Origin: an uncultured Cellvibrionales bacterium | GTDB taxonomy: Bacteria > Pseudomonadota > Gammaproteobacteria > Pseudomonadales > Dasaniaceae | DNA length: 64,000 bases | Reading direction: 5' to 3' | Assembly: GCA_913019905.1 (NCBI GenBank) | Contig: CAJVZD010000023.1 | Span: forward strand, 18,042 to 82,041 | Part shown: positions 48,900-58,663 of the stretch, piece after piece | Layout of the letters: every line of letters starts with the position of its first letter | How positions within the stretch are numbered: position 1 is the first letter of the stretch | Program-made: the position numbers and the translations under genes | The notes under the pieces: model-generated | Database searches by the model: none | Told to the model about the DNA's origin: nothing | Seen by the model: only the letters and a program-made list of their open reading frames with translations

Positions 48900-51317
48900 C
48901 TAGAAATCGAAATCCTTGGTAAAGGTGATTTCAAATTCTCTAGGACGATTATAGTTAGGCATATTGACGTAACGTGCAACTTCGGGCCAAGTCCCTGTTG
49001 GTCCAAAACTACCATCGTAACCAGAGTCTATCCATTGAGCATTTCTGTCATCCCAGACATTCCAGACGCTGAGGGTCAGACTCCAACTACCTTCTGTAAC
49101 CAGTCCAAACTGCAGGTTTGCCGAATCCTGATCCTTAATCAGTTTTCGACCATTCACCGTCGGATCAGGATTTACACCGTTGCGGGCATTCCACCAATCA
49201 TGATACATCTCTTCTTGCCATGAGTGGTCATAACGAAGCCAACCGTCCACGTCACCCATTAAAGCCGGCATTGTATACTCAATACCTATCCACCATTTAC
49301 TGGGAGGAGCAATAGCCAACTCCTGCCCTTTGGCACCTAACTGATCTCCCGGATCGGACTGACCTAACAGATCTCCTTGATAGTAATCATCTTGAAGCTC
49401 GGAGTCTGAAGTGGCATAGGAAAAATCGATTTTCAGATTTTCGGTCGCCAAATACGTCAGCGATATTTCGGCACCACTGAGTTCCGCGTCACCCATATTA
49501 ATGGTGCCATTTGCCGTCCAATCATCTGGGTCGGTAATTCCTCGCTGAATATTTTCCCAATCCATTTGATACACGGATGCATTTAGCTGCAGCCGGTTAT
49601 CAAGCCACTGACTCTTCAAACCGATCTCGATATTGTTCAACGTATCTTTATCGTACTGATCAGGCAAAATCGAATTGGCGTTTTTAATCGAGTTAAAACC
49701 ACCTAAGCGATACCCCTCACTCCATAGCGCGTAAATCATTCTGTCGTCGTCGAGATTATAATTTACGGCCAATTTGTATAGTGAGTCATCGTCCTTCCCT
49801 TCGTAAATATCGGTATCATAGGGATTACCCCGCGGCCATTCTTTAAACTCCGTTCGGTCTCGATCATATTCAAACCAGCGAGCCCCCATGGTTGCCGTCA
49901 ATCGTTCCGTAATGTCGTAGCTCATTTCTCCGAACACAGCTTTTTGGGTAGTGGTGGATTTGTACTCTTCAGAATACCAGTCGTCGGTATTGGGGATGTA
50001 GGTCTCGTAGGCCAGCGCCCAATACATGCCAAAATTGGTACTAGCCAAATTTTCCACACGGGCAAAAGTATAATCCCAATAGTCGTCGGTTTTTTCATAA
50101 AAGGCACCGACCATCCATTTCAACCGAGAATCGCCCATAGAAGAAAGTCGAATTTCATGAGTGATACGCTCGGCAGTTTGGTCGTTAACCGATGTTTCTG
50201 GCTGAAAGCCCGTATCGTAAAAAACGTTGTAGTAAAGATCCTCCCCCGGGGTTAACACGCTCTGCGCGCGAACCTGACCACCCACATTTCCATCAAACTC
50301 GTAAAATATTTCCCGGTCGAGATAACTACTAGAAACCGTTAGTTCGGCAAAACCGAGATCACCTTTAACCGTCAATGATGCCAACCACCAATCGTCATCG
50401 CGTTCGTCCTTGTGAAAACGCACAATGTCAAAATCATCATGACCCGCAGCATCAGGATCAGACTTCCAGTCGCCCTCGGAACGCTGCTTCTGATTCATAT
50501 ACATAAACTCAGCGTCCCAACGGTCGTTGATTGACCATAAGGCACTGAGACGCAGACCGGTCTGTTCCCACTCATTGAAGTCGTCTTCTACAACATCGGC
50601 ATTATCATCAGCGCTGAACACGTTTTTACCGAGGACATTATCGATATAACCACCAGATTTGCTATCAAATACAACACCTCGAACTGTCAAGCGATCTTTA
50701 ATGATCGGATAGTTAACATAGGCTTCGAGTTTGTGACTGGGCGCACCTTCCTCTGTATGACTGGCACCCGCCGTAGCCTGACCGTATGCTCGAGAGTGGT
50801 CAGGTTTATTGGGAATTATCCGTACCGCTCCGGATTGGGAACTGGAACCGAGCAGCGTACCCTGCGGACCAGGCAATGCTTCCAATCGTCCGATATCAAC
50901 CATACGCGGGTCGACCGCTTGAGTAGCTGATGTCATGGGCGTTTCACCAAAATACACGGCCGATCCCGAGTCTGTTCGCCACTCACCGGTACCGGTACTA
51001 ACTCCGCGAAACACCACTTCCGAACGGCCGGGAGAGGTACTTACAGTCGACATACTGGGGATAGACTTTTCGTAGTCTTTCATATTGGTGAAACCCAGCG
51101 CCTTAATATCATCAGCACTAAAGGCCTGAATAGATTGTGGCACATCTTGCATATCCGCATCGCGCTTGGTCGCGGTAACCACTATCTCTTCGAGCCGTGG
51201 AGCCTGACCCACTTCATCCTGCGAAGTAGCCTGCCCTGCTACGAGCGAAGATGCCGACGCCAGTGCTATTGCTCTGGCTAACGGACGAATAGAGAATGAT
51301 TGACAAGAACGTCTCAT
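48900..51317 (-). CDS. TonB-dependent receptor (outer membrane)
   Basis: An 805-residue receptor. Signal peptide residues about 10-30 (PLARAIALASASSLVAGQATSQ) are followed by the TonB box EEIVVTATKR. The plug domain spans about 55-175 (VPQSIQAFSADDIKALG, VVFRGVS, LEALPGPQGTLLGSSSQSGAVRI). A 22-strand barrel ends in a typical aromatic terminus (FEITFTKDFDF). No STN domain, so no sigma signalling role. It lies upstream of a surface beta-galactosidase gene and probably imports the oligosaccharide or another nutrient. A GAGG ribosome site precedes the ATG, and a (TGATTAT)10 tract lies 23-92 bases before the start. Confidence 0.95.
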   Translation of the reverse strand: MRRSCQSFSIRPLARAIALASASSLVAGQATSQDEVGQAPRLEEIVVTATKRDADMQDVPQSIQAFSADDIKALGFTNMKDYEKSIPSMSTVSTSPGRSEVVFRGVSTGTGEWRTDSGSAVYFGETPMTSATQAVDPRMVDIGRLEALPGPQGTLLGSSSQSGAVRIIPNKPDHSRAYGQATAGASHTEEGAPSHKLEAYVNYPIIKDRLTVRGVVFDSKSGGYIDNVLGKNVFSADDNADVVEDDFNEWEQTGLRLSALWSINDRWDAEFMYMNQKQRSEGDWKSDPDAAGHDDFDIVRFHKDERDDDWWLASLTVKGDLGFAELTVSSSYLDREIFYEFDGNVGGQVRAQSVLTPGEDLYYNVFYDTGFQPETSVNDQTAERITHEIRLSSMGDSRLKWMVGAFYEKTDDYWDYTFARVENLASTNFGMYWALAYETYIPNTDDWYSEEYKSTTTQKAVFGEMSYDITERLTATMGARWFEYDRDRTEFKEWPRGNPYDTDIYEGKDDDSLYKLAVNYNLDDDRMIYALWSEGYRLGGFNSIKNANSILPDQYDKDTLNNIEIGLKSQWLDNRLQLNASVYQMDWENIQRGITDPDDWTANGTINMGDAELSGAEISLTYLATENLKIDFSYATSDSELQDDYYQGDLLGQSDPGDQLGAKGQELAIAPPSKWWIGIEYTMPALMGDVDGWLRYDHSWQEEMYHDWWNARNGVNPDPTVNGRKLIKDQDSANLQFGLVTEGSWSLTLSVWNVWDDRNAQWIDSGYDGSFGPTGTWPEVARYVNMPNYNRPREFEITFTKDFDF

Positions 51318-51339
51318 AGAACTTCCTCAATATTATTAT

Positions 51340-51409
51340 TGATTATTGATTATTGATTATTGATTATTGATTATTGATTATTGATTATTGATTATTGATT
51401 ATTGATTAT
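51340..51409. repeat. Simple sequence repeat (TGATTAT)10 in receptor 5' region
   Basis: Ten perfect copies of the 7-mer TGATTAT (read on the minus strand, ATAATCA), with partial copies at both ends. The tract lies 23-92 bases upstream of the TonB receptor ATG at 51317, between the likely promoter and the ribosome site. Length change by slippage would alter spacing but not the reading frame. Confidence 0.95.
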
Positions 51410-51616
51410 TAACGGAGCTTATTGATCCAAATCCAGTAAGGCGTTAACGTCGTCAAATTACTGGTTTGCACTCTAATAAATCGCATACATCGAGACAAGT
51501 GATTAAAACTCACGCAAGACTCAATTAAAATCACCTATAATTTACTTTACCGCTGCGACCTAAATGTTGGACTATGGGCCAAAATACAAACCAGCCGATT
51601 CTTCACACTGACACCT

Positions 51617-52195
51617 ATGAATATAAATGTACCTCTGCGAGAACTCGGAGATATCGACAGCAGTGCCCTGAGCACCACCATTCTCAGCACGGACTGTCGT
51701 GCTTGGCAGGCCAACGAATACCGCCAACAAGCTTACGATGTACACTACAACACACAATCCATGGTAATGCTTTTTACGGATGCCAAAGGCTGGCCCAGTC
51801 TCAGGGTAACCCGCGAAGCTGGCTGGGACAGCCTCGCCGCTAGCGCTCAACCGATGATTGATCATATTATTGAAAAACACTATCCACCGGGAGGTAAAGT
51901 CATACGAGCCATGGCTGCACGCTTGCTATCAGGCTCAGTTATCAAGCCCCATGTGGACGCTCACCCTTCTTTTCATCAAGCTCATCGCATTCATATACCG
52001 ATTACCACCAATCCAAAAGTTCGCTTCACCATTGATGGTCGTCCCTATCGACTTCAAGTTGGACAAGCTTACGAAATCAACAACCAGCGTATGCACAGTG
52101 TAATGAATAAGGGGAAAGAAGACCGCATCACTTTTATTTTTGACTATGTACCCCCGAGCCACCTCGATAATTTCCGCCTGGAATTCGCTGATTGA
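51617..52195 (+). CDS. Aspartyl/asparaginyl beta-hydroxylase domain protein
   Basis: A 192-residue Fe(II)/2-oxoglutarate oxygenase of the AspH fold. The first iron His is in KPHVDAHPSFHQAHRIHIPI and the second in NNQRMHSVMNKGKEDRITFIFDYV, where the RxT segment binds 2-oxoglutarate. The N-terminal part PMIDHIIEKHYPPGGKVIRAMAARL matches the family. It is cytoplasmic, so it may hydroxylate Asp or Asn in a peptide or small molecule. It is divergent from the TonB receptor gene across a 300-bp region holding the 7-bp repeat tract, and a CocE-type hydrolase gene follows 56 bp downstream on the same strand. Confidence 0.9.
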   Translation: MNINVPLRELGDIDSSALSTTILSTDCRAWQANEYRQQAYDVHYNTQSMVMLFTDAKGWPSLRVTREAGWDSLAASAQPMIDHIIEKHYPPGGKVIRAMAARLLSGSVIKPHVDAHPSFHQAHRIHIPITTNPKVRFTIDGRPYRLQVGQAYEINNQRMHSVMNKGKEDRITFIFDYVPPSHLDNFRLEFAD

Positions 52196-52251
52196 GCCAC
52201 ACCGAAAGAATACTAACAACGTTAACGCTGGGTAATAGTGAAGAATAACTT

Positions 52252-54102
52252 ATGACTATATTCCTGAGGGGTACAATTGTATTTTTTATTAGTACTCTAT
52301 GTTGCTTCGTCACCGCTGCCGATCGGTATGCAATTCGCCTTGAAAAAAGTATCATGATTCCCATGCGAGATGGTGTACATTTATCTACGGATTTATACTT
52401 TCCGGACGGAGCCAAAGGCCCTTTGCCGACCGTACTTATCCGTACCGTATATAATAAAAATGGAACCTTAGAGTGGAATAAAGTCTATAAAGAACTGGTA
52501 CAGAACGGTTATGTTCTAGCTATACAGGATATTCGCGGTCGCTATGAGTCGGAGGGAGACTATGTCGTGGCGAGTAAACGAAGGGAGGACGGCAACGATA
52601 CGCTCGACTGGTTAGTAGCACAGTCGTGGTCCAACCAAAAAGTTGGCACCGCAGGCTGCTCCTATCTCGGTGAAACTCAGGTGGTAATGGCCGCCACCAA
52701 TCATCCTAACCATACGGCGGCCATTCCCATGTCAGCAGCATCGGGATATTACGCACCTGGCCGGGCCTGGCAATCTTTTAGCGGCGGCGTTTTTGAGTTA
52801 GCTCAAACCGCCGGCTGGTTTGCCAGTAATGGCTCACAGGTATTTTACGGGCCACCAGCTCATGTCGATCGCTCTCAGTGGTTTCGATCTCCCGCTGCTC
52901 AATTATTTCAAATGGCACCCAGTGTTGATTTTCCTGCCTACCTAAAACTATTACCGACACTGCCCACTGCCACATTACTCGATAGAGCCCATACTCCTCC
53001 GACCGAATACAAACAGTGGGCGACGAATGCGCCACACGGTGAATTTTTTCGCAGTAAAGATTTGGCTAAAGCAAACGACCCGTTTAATGTCCCCGCGCTG
53101 TTTTTTGATAACTGGTATGACTATGGGCCTTCCATCACCCTGGAAATGTTTCAAAAATTTCAAGACAATGCCAGCAGTGACCGCGCTAAAGAGAATCAGT
53201 TTTTGGTTATTGGGCCAGGTACGCATTGCGACTTTAAAGAATCTACTGCAGACTTTTTTGTCGGTGAACGCAACCTGGGAAACGCATCACTCAACTATGC
53301 AGAGATTCAAATGCGCTGGTACGACTATTGGCTCAAAGGTGATAAAAACGCCCTCGCGACAATACCCAAAGTACAATACTACCTGATGGGAAAAAATGAA
53401 TGGCGCAGCAGCGAACAGTGGCCCCCCGAAAACACCGATTATCAAGCGTGGTATTTGAACAGCAAAGGCAACGCTCAATCGCGATTAGGTGATGGTGAAC
53501 TATCACGGGTGAAACCAAAAACAGACAAGAGCAATACATTTGTTTACGACCCTGCCAAACCGGTGCCCTCTCTGGGCGGGCATACTTGTTGCACCGGCAG
53601 CGATACGGAAGCCGGCGGCTATGACCAATCTGATATTGAACTTCGCAAAGATGTTTTGGTATTCAGCTCTCAAATGTTAACAGCAGGCATTGAAGTAACG
53701 GGATCATTAAAAGCAGTCCTGTACGTCTCGTCCTCTGCGGTCGACACAGACTTCACAATGAAATTGGTAGACGTTTATCCCGATGGTCGCGCCTTTAACG
53801 TACAGGAAGGTGCTATGCGTATGCGTTATCGGGAAAGCTTGGCAGACGCCACATTTATGACTCCCGGTAATATCTATAAAATCGAAGTAGACTTAAATGC
53901 CACCAGTAATTATTTTCCAAAGGGGCATCGTATCCGCATAGAAATTTCCAGTTCAAACTTCCCTCGCTGGGAACGTAACTTAAATACTGGAGGGAAAAAC
54001 TATGCCGAGACAGAAATGGTGAAAGCGAACAATACCATTTATCACTCCAGACAATATCCTTCCCGCATCGTTTTGCCCGTCATAGCGTCAATACGGGAAT
54101 AA
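52252..54102 (+). CDS. CocE/NonD family hydrolase (X-Pro dipeptidyl-peptidase S15 fold), exported
   Basis: A 616-residue hydrolase with signal peptide LRGTIVFFISTLCCFVTAAD. The S15 alpha/beta hydrolase domain shows IPMRDGVHLSTDLYFP at the start, DIRGRYESEGDY, and nucleophile Ser in GCSYLGETQ. The C-terminal jelly-roll domain includes PKGHRIRIEISSSNFPRWERNLNTGG. Relatives include cocaine esterase, glutaryl-7-ACA acylase and proline dipeptidyl-peptidases. The enzyme acts in the periplasm on an ester or amide; substrate unknown. It follows the Asp/Asn hydroxylase gene by 56 bp and is probably in the same transcript. Confidence 0.93.
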   Translation: MTIFLRGTIVFFISTLCCFVTAADRYAIRLEKSIMIPMRDGVHLSTDLYFPDGAKGPLPTVLIRTVYNKNGTLEWNKVYKELVQNGYVLAIQDIRGRYESEGDYVVASKRREDGNDTLDWLVAQSWSNQKVGTAGCSYLGETQVVMAATNHPNHTAAIPMSAASGYYAPGRAWQSFSGGVFELAQTAGWFASNGSQVFYGPPAHVDRSQWFRSPAAQLFQMAPSVDFPAYLKLLPTLPTATLLDRAHTPPTEYKQWATNAPHGEFFRSKDLAKANDPFNVPALFFDNWYDYGPSITLEMFQKFQDNASSDRAKENQFLVIGPGTHCDFKESTADFFVGERNLGNASLNYAEIQMRWYDYWLKGDKNALATIPKVQYYLMGKNEWRSSEQWPPENTDYQAWYLNSKGNAQSRLGDGELSRVKPKTDKSNTFVYDPAKPVPSLGGHTCCTGSDTEAGGYDQSDIELRKDVLVFSSQMLTAGIEVTGSLKAVLYVSSSAVDTDFTMKLVDVYPDGRAFNVQEGAMRMRYRESLADATFMTPGNIYKIEVDLNATSNYFPKGHRIRIEISSSNFPRWERNLNTGGKNYAETEMVKANNTIYHSRQYPSRIVLPVIASIRE

Positions 54103-54404
54103 AAACGGCCTGAGAATCCAAGGTATTGTGAGCACACTTTGCTTACGTTCGTGCGTCACTCACGCTACTGCCAATCCTTTTCACCTGAAGAGTAACCAAC
54201 GCGCATTCATGTGCCACTGATCCTCTCTACCTTGATGTACAGGGTTATTGTCAGGGCTATTAAAGTACTCACTACTGTCGGTATAATCTGGATAACTAAG
54301 TATAAATCCTCCATCAAACCCGTATCGATGATCACCACTCTGATTTTTTTTAAACAGTGACAACTGGCGAAATCTGTCCTAATCTCCTCTCCAGAGGACC
54401 CGTA

Positions 54405-55199
54405 ATGAAGCACCCATGGCTGTTAAAGTCACTTATCATTTGTGGCACATTACTTTCGCCTTTCGTAGTCGCTAAACAAATCGTCTTGTTCGGTGTTTTT
54501 AATACTGATTTCCCTCCTTTCCACTACGTAGTCGACCAACAACATCGGGGACTTGACGCCGACCTGATTCGAGAAGCGTTTAGCCGGTTGCCCGAATACG
54601 AAGTGCAATACAAATTCCTTCCGGTCAGACGAGCCATTTTGGAGCTGGAATGGGGGTCGCTAGATATGACCACAGGCTTTAGTTCGCGAATGCGAGAAAA
54701 GACCGCCTACATTGTAAAAACACCGCTGCACTGGAGCTTCAACAAGGTAGCTGTTCTGAAAGGGATGGAGTTTAACTTCGAAGGCTTAGAAGACCTTCGC
54801 GGTATTGATGTCGCTATTCTAAATGGAAGTAGACTTGGCCAGGAGTTCGACCAAGCTGTATCAAAGGGAAAAATACAAGCCCATTATGTCGATTCATTTG
54901 AAGACACAGTAAAAATGCTGACATCCGGTCGCATGCCCGGAATCATCGGCAATTACCCGATCATAGATTATTACGCGTCAAAAATGGGTTTCTCCGATGC
55001 CATTACCTATCTACCCCGTCTCGTGGTACCGCCAATCCGCTATAGCTTGTTGATTTCGAGAAAATCCAAACTTCCAGGGTTAAAAATACTTCACGTTAAA
55101 TTGGAGAAAGCATTAAACGACATGTTAATTGACGGGACTTATGACCGCATATATCGACGTCACGGCCTCTCTTTTGAACACTTCAAGGAAGATAGCTAA
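54405..55199 (+). CDS. Periplasmic substrate-binding protein, PBP type 2 (SBP_bac_3-like)
   Basis: A 264-residue protein from ATG 54405, which has AGAGGA upstream; the frame extends 16 codons further without support. The signal peptide is LLKSLIICGTLLSPFVVAK. The amino-acid-binding-type features are VFNTDFPPFHYV, GLDADLIREAF, RRAILELEWGSLDMTTGFSSRMREK, and a hinge segment LRGIDVAILNGSRLGQEFDQAV. No ABC permease is adjacent, as in many gammaproteobacterial orphan binding proteins, which may serve as sensors. The next gene is convergent. Confidence 0.85.
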   Translation: MKHPWLLKSLIICGTLLSPFVVAKQIVLFGVFNTDFPPFHYVVDQQHRGLDADLIREAFSRLPEYEVQYKFLPVRRAILELEWGSLDMTTGFSSRMREKTAYIVKTPLHWSFNKVAVLKGMEFNFEGLEDLRGIDVAILNGSRLGQEFDQAVSKGKIQAHYVDSFEDTVKMLTSGRMPGIIGNYPIIDYYASKMGFSDAITYLPRLVVPPIRYSLLISRKSKLPGLKILHVKLEKALNDMLIDGTYDRIYRRHGLSFEHFKEDS

Positions 55200-55397
55200 C
55201 GACGGCGTGTAAGAAAAAGTGTGAGGAAATCTCTAACGTTAAGGTATGGTCAAATTGGTGCATTCAAACGATAAAGTATAGAAACGAGCCGTTGACTCTA
55301 AATTTTGGATGCAACTAAGCTGCGATCATTCCCTAAATACTCGATCATGGAAAACAGGAAAACGACTTGCCGCCATTAGATGACCACCACGCCTAAA

Positions 55398-56258
55398 TTA
55401 GTTTCCGTATTGTGGTCCCGTTAGTTGCCCAGACTGAACTGGCGGTTTGGGTAGTGACGCCGTTGGCGGCCAGAGAATGGGTAGACCTTCACCTTCCATT
55501 AATTCTCCCAGGCCAACGCCTGCGCGATCAAGGGGAAAAACCGGCCAGTTTTTCGTGCGTTTGAAACCGTCCGCATAAAACACGACAGTGAACGCTCGTC
55601 GAGCTTTATCCGTGTCATTTGCAGCGGCTTGGTGAACCGTAAAGCCTGAGTGCCAAATGACAGACCCCAAATCAACGTCCACCCACTGTGGTTTTTCGCC
55701 ATTTAGGGCAGGGTCATCCAATATTTCATAGGGTGTTGTCGTGTGAGTAATGTCAACCATTTTTAGTGGACCCGCTTTGTGTGACCCAGGCACATAAGCC
55801 ATCCCCCCGTTCTGTTTCTCTACCCGCTGGAATGGAATCCAGGCGCTAACAAGAGGCACCATTCCTATAGGCCAAAAGGTCTGGTCCTGATGAGCATCGG
55901 TTTCCCTGCCTCCAGGTTCTTTATATAAGGCCTGGTCTTGCCATAGGCGTACCGTCTCAACTCCCATCAGTTGAGCGGCGATACCTGCCAATCCCGGATG
56001 GAAGGTCAGTGGTTGAACTGCAGGACTCGTTTCCCACATCCGCATACACTGAATAAACGATTGCTCGTAGATGGATTTCTCTGAGACGCTGCGGTTGTCA
56101 TCGGAGGTTCTCGAAGCAACTTCCAGATCAACAGCAGTTACATAATCCTGTAATTCTAGCTGACAAAATACATCCGGTGTCAGGACAAAACCTTTATCCT
56201 GGTACTCTTTGACCAGTTTGTCGCTAACGGTGATGGGATACTTTGGATTTGTTTTCAT
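55398..56258 (-). CDS. Phytanoyl-CoA dioxygenase (PhyH) family protein
   Basis: A 286-residue Fe(II)/2-oxoglutarate dioxygenase. The iron ligands are H-x-D in TDAHQDQTFWP and the distal His in SGFTVHQAAANDTDKARRAFTVVF, where the Arg binds the 2-oxoglutarate. The N-terminal QDKGFVLTPDVF is the usual first strand. Besides phytanoyl-CoA the family hydroxylates many small molecules, so the substrate is not known. It is the last gene of a same-strand operon after a nucleoside hydrolase and a sulfatase, 33 bp downstream of the sulfatase gene. Confidence 0.92.
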   Translation of the reverse strand: MKTNPKYPITVSDKLVKEYQDKGFVLTPDVFCQLELQDYVTAVDLEVASRTSDDNRSVSEKSIYEQSFIQCMRMWETSPAVQPLTFHPGLAGIAAQLMGVETVRLWQDQALYKEPGGRETDAHQDQTFWPIGMVPLVSAWIPFQRVEKQNGGMAYVPGSHKAGPLKMVDITHTTTPYEILDDPALNGEKPQWVDVDLGSVIWHSGFTVHQAAANDTDKARRAFTVVFYADGFKRTKNWPVFPLDRAGVGLGELMEGEGLPILWPPTASLPKPPVQSGQLTGPQYGN

Positions 56259-56291
56259 AGTTTCTTTTTCTAATTTTTATCGTTGTAATAA

Positions 56292-57746
56292 TTAAATTTT
56301 TGCCCGTGGCTGCAAAAGAGACCAATCGGGCGGAGATTCCGGGTGACTGAGCTCTCCCTTCGCATTTCTCACGACCCGGCGCTGTTCATCTAGCCAACAC
56401 GCCCACTCACTACAGGCGACCAGTTCGTCGTGCCTGGCTGCCTGGTGAGACAGCAGAGATGCTTTCAGATCGGTCAGAATTTTTCCGTCACAGTTGCTAA
56501 CGATGTTGTTCATTTGTAAAGGATCTACACGAATATCATAAAGTTCTTCAACGCCGTCAAGGCGCTGACAATACATATGAGTTTTTGTGCGGACCCCGCG
56601 CCACTCAGCACCATCGTGAAACCAATCGAAATATTTGGAGAAATTCATGAGAAAAATACTGTCCGGGACTGGCTCTTCCATTTTTTCTTCTTCAGAATTA
56701 GCACCTGATATTGCACTAGACAGGTTTGTACCTTCAACGGTTGCTGGAATCGGCACTCCAGCCAGATCGCACAGCGTCGGGAAAAAATCTACCATCCCCA
56801 ATAAAGTGTCTGTTCTCGTGTTCGGCTGTATTTTTGGTGGGTAAGAAATGATTGCCGGAATATGAATCGAAGCATCATAGGGGTTTTTCTTAGACCAGGG
56901 GTTTACGCCCTGTGAGCCGCCCTGAGTACCGTGGTCGGAGGAGAAGACTAAAATGGTGTCGTCTATCAGATTTTTCTCCTCCAGGTAGTCCATCAATCTA
57001 CCTAACATTTCGTCGATAGCGAGAATCATCGCAAGGTAATGCCGGTACATCTCTTTCGAACTTTCCTGCAGAGCAGCCGGCACATTGTCCGGGAGATGGA
57101 GTGTGTCAGGCAGTTGATCATAAAATCTATCGGGAGCAAATTTTCCTGGCGTATAGTGAGGCTGATGCGGAGAAAGAAACAACAGAAATGGCTTGTCCTT
57201 TGACTGGTCCATGAATTCAAAGGCATAGTGCAATAAGCCTTCGGTTTCATATCCCTTCCAGCGTTCATAATTCCAATCACCTTTGTGAACAAAACCATCG
57301 AAGTACACCATGTGCTGGTTATAGGCTCGCCAATAGTCAAACCCTAACCTATCCCGACCTTTAGGCACCCAGTCAGGTTGCATAGGTAAACGATCTAGTG
57401 CTGGCCAGTGACCGGTATGGAGATGCCACTTTCCTACCCAGGCGGTTTCATACCCCCGATGGAAAAAAGCGTCTGCTATGGAAATTTCTGCGTGCCGGGT
57501 TCTGGTTGAATTGATTAGATGTCCGGTACTTTGAGGATACCTGCCGGTCACTAGCATAGCTCTTGCGGGTGTGCACACAGGACAATTGGAGAAAGCGTTA
57601 TCGAAAGTGATACCGCGCGCGCTAAGCCGCTCAATATTAGGTGTTTCTATTTGAGTCTCCCGATAGGCGGCGTTGCCGTAGAGACTCAGTGATTGTGCCC
57701 TGAGTTGATCGGGGAAAAGGAAAACAACGTTGGGTTTCTTATTCAT
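56292..57746 (-). CDS. Sulfatase (S1 family, FGly-type), cytoplasmic
   Basis: A 484-residue type I sulfatase. The formylglycine motif is C58-T-P-A-R62 within CPVCTPARAMLVTGRYP. Other features are the N-terminal metal site PNVVFLFPDQLRAQ, WVGKWHLHTG and VFSSDHGTQGGS. The N-terminus has no signal peptide, so it acts on an intracellular sulfate ester. A formylglycine-generating enzyme must be encoded elsewhere. The start overlaps the preceding nucleoside hydrolase stop by 4 bp (ATGA), showing translational coupling. Choline-O-sulfatase- or sugar-sulfatase-like identity cannot be settled. Confidence 0.93.
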   Translation of the reverse strand: MNKKPNVVFLFPDQLRAQSLSLYGNAAYRETQIETPNIERLSARGITFDNAFSNCPVCTPARAMLVTGRYPQSTGHLINSTRTRHAEISIADAFFHRGYETAWVGKWHLHTGHWPALDRLPMQPDWVPKGRDRLGFDYWRAYNQHMVYFDGFVHKGDWNYERWKGYETEGLLHYAFEFMDQSKDKPFLLFLSPHQPHYTPGKFAPDRFYDQLPDTLHLPDNVPAALQESSKEMYRHYLAMILAIDEMLGRLMDYLEEKNLIDDTILVFSSDHGTQGGSQGVNPWSKKNPYDASIHIPAIISYPPKIQPNTRTDTLLGMVDFFPTLCDLAGVPIPATVEGTNLSSAISGANSEEEKMEEPVPDSIFLMNFSKYFDWFHDGAEWRGVRTKTHMYCQRLDGVEELYDIRVDPLQMNNIVSNCDGKILTDLKASLLSHQAARHDELVACSEWACWLDEQRRVVRNAKGELSHPESPPDWSLLQPRAKI

Positions 57747-58663
57747 GCTTCGTCCAATTCGTGACCTGTCAGACGATCTGTTAAAAGCATTTCAAACGCG
57801 CCCTGGTCTTTCCAGTTCATCGCGCAGTTCACCATCTGTCCGGACTCGTCGACCATCGTCTTCCCATCATCGGTAACAATGATAGGTAGTTGTTCCATTT
57901 CAAGTAGCGATTCACTAAAGGCTAAATAAACCGCAACAGTATCGTAAAGCAGAGATGACTGTTTTTGCGGGTCCATGTCCGAGAGTACTGGCCAGTCGCG
58001 TACCTTCTCGCACCAGATAAAGTGATTCTCCATCACCGCTTTACTTAACCGATCGCTGGATTGTTTTATACGCGCAAAATTCTCATCCTTCAGAAATACT
58101 GTGCCACAGGTATCCAGGGGTGTGATGGTGATGTCCCAGGGAGTCGCGAAAACCCGCTGGCAGGCAAGAGTGTGTTTTTTGACGTTGTATTCTTTCATGG
58201 GCTTATTGGCACCCATGTAACCTCGCCTGATACTGCCGTGCATACCAATAAATCTTGAGTTGTCTACGAGTGCGGGTTCACGCGCAAGGGCTGCAGCAAT
58301 ATTGGGAACCGGGCCAATACAAATGATGCTCACCTTCTCTTCGGATTGTCGCACGGTGTCACAAATTGCACCGACGCCATCGAGTAGCACTTTACCTGGA
58401 TAGTCATCAAGCTCGAAGCCATCCAACCAGGCTGCATGAGTTCTCTGTGTTTCATCAAGCGGGATACCAATGCCGACAGGAATATCTGTTCTGCCAGCAA
58501 GCTGTAGCAGCTTGGCAACCAACTGCGCTGAATAGTGGGTATCACCGGTATCAGTGACGATGAGTTTCACATCGAGTTCCGGACAGCGAAGTAAAAAGGC
58601 GAGAGCCCAAACGTCATCAACATCAAAACCGATGTCAGTATCAAGTATCACGGGAATTGGCAC
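57743..58663 (-). CDS. Nucleoside hydrolase (IunH/CU-NH family)
   Basis: A 306-residue protein with the Ca2+-binding N-terminal motif DTDIGFDVDDVWALAFLL at residues 8-25, close to the DTDxGxDDxxAL family signature. Other features are IGPVPNIAAALAREP and SSLLYDTVAVYLAF, whose Asp is a further Ca2+ ligand. The start is GTG at 58663 with AAGGA at suitable distance. The family cleaves the N-glycosidic bond of ribonucleosides. In this operon, upstream of a sulfatase and a PhyH dioxygenase, the substrate may be an unusual nucleoside or other N-riboside. Family call is firm. Confidence 0.93.
   Translation of the reverse strand: MPIPVILDTDIGFDVDDVWALAFLLRCPELDVKLIVTDTGDTHYSAQLVAKLLQLAGRTDIPVGIGIPLDETQRTHAAWLDGFELDDYPGKVLLDGVGAICDTVRQSEEKVSIICIGPVPNIAAALAREPALVDNSRFIGMHGSIRRGYMGANKPMKEYNVKKHTLACQRVFATPWDITITPLDTCGTVFLKDENFARIKQSSDRLSKAVMENHFIWCEKVRDWPVLSDMDPQKQSSLLYDTVAVYLAFSESLLEMEQLPIIVTDDGKTMVDESGQMVNCAMNWKDQGAFEMLLTDRLTGHELDEA

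Noticed and set aside
48900..51317. Sigma-signalling (FecA-type) role for the first TonB receptor
   Set aside because: There is no STN domain between signal peptide and TonB box and no sigma/FecR pair beside it.
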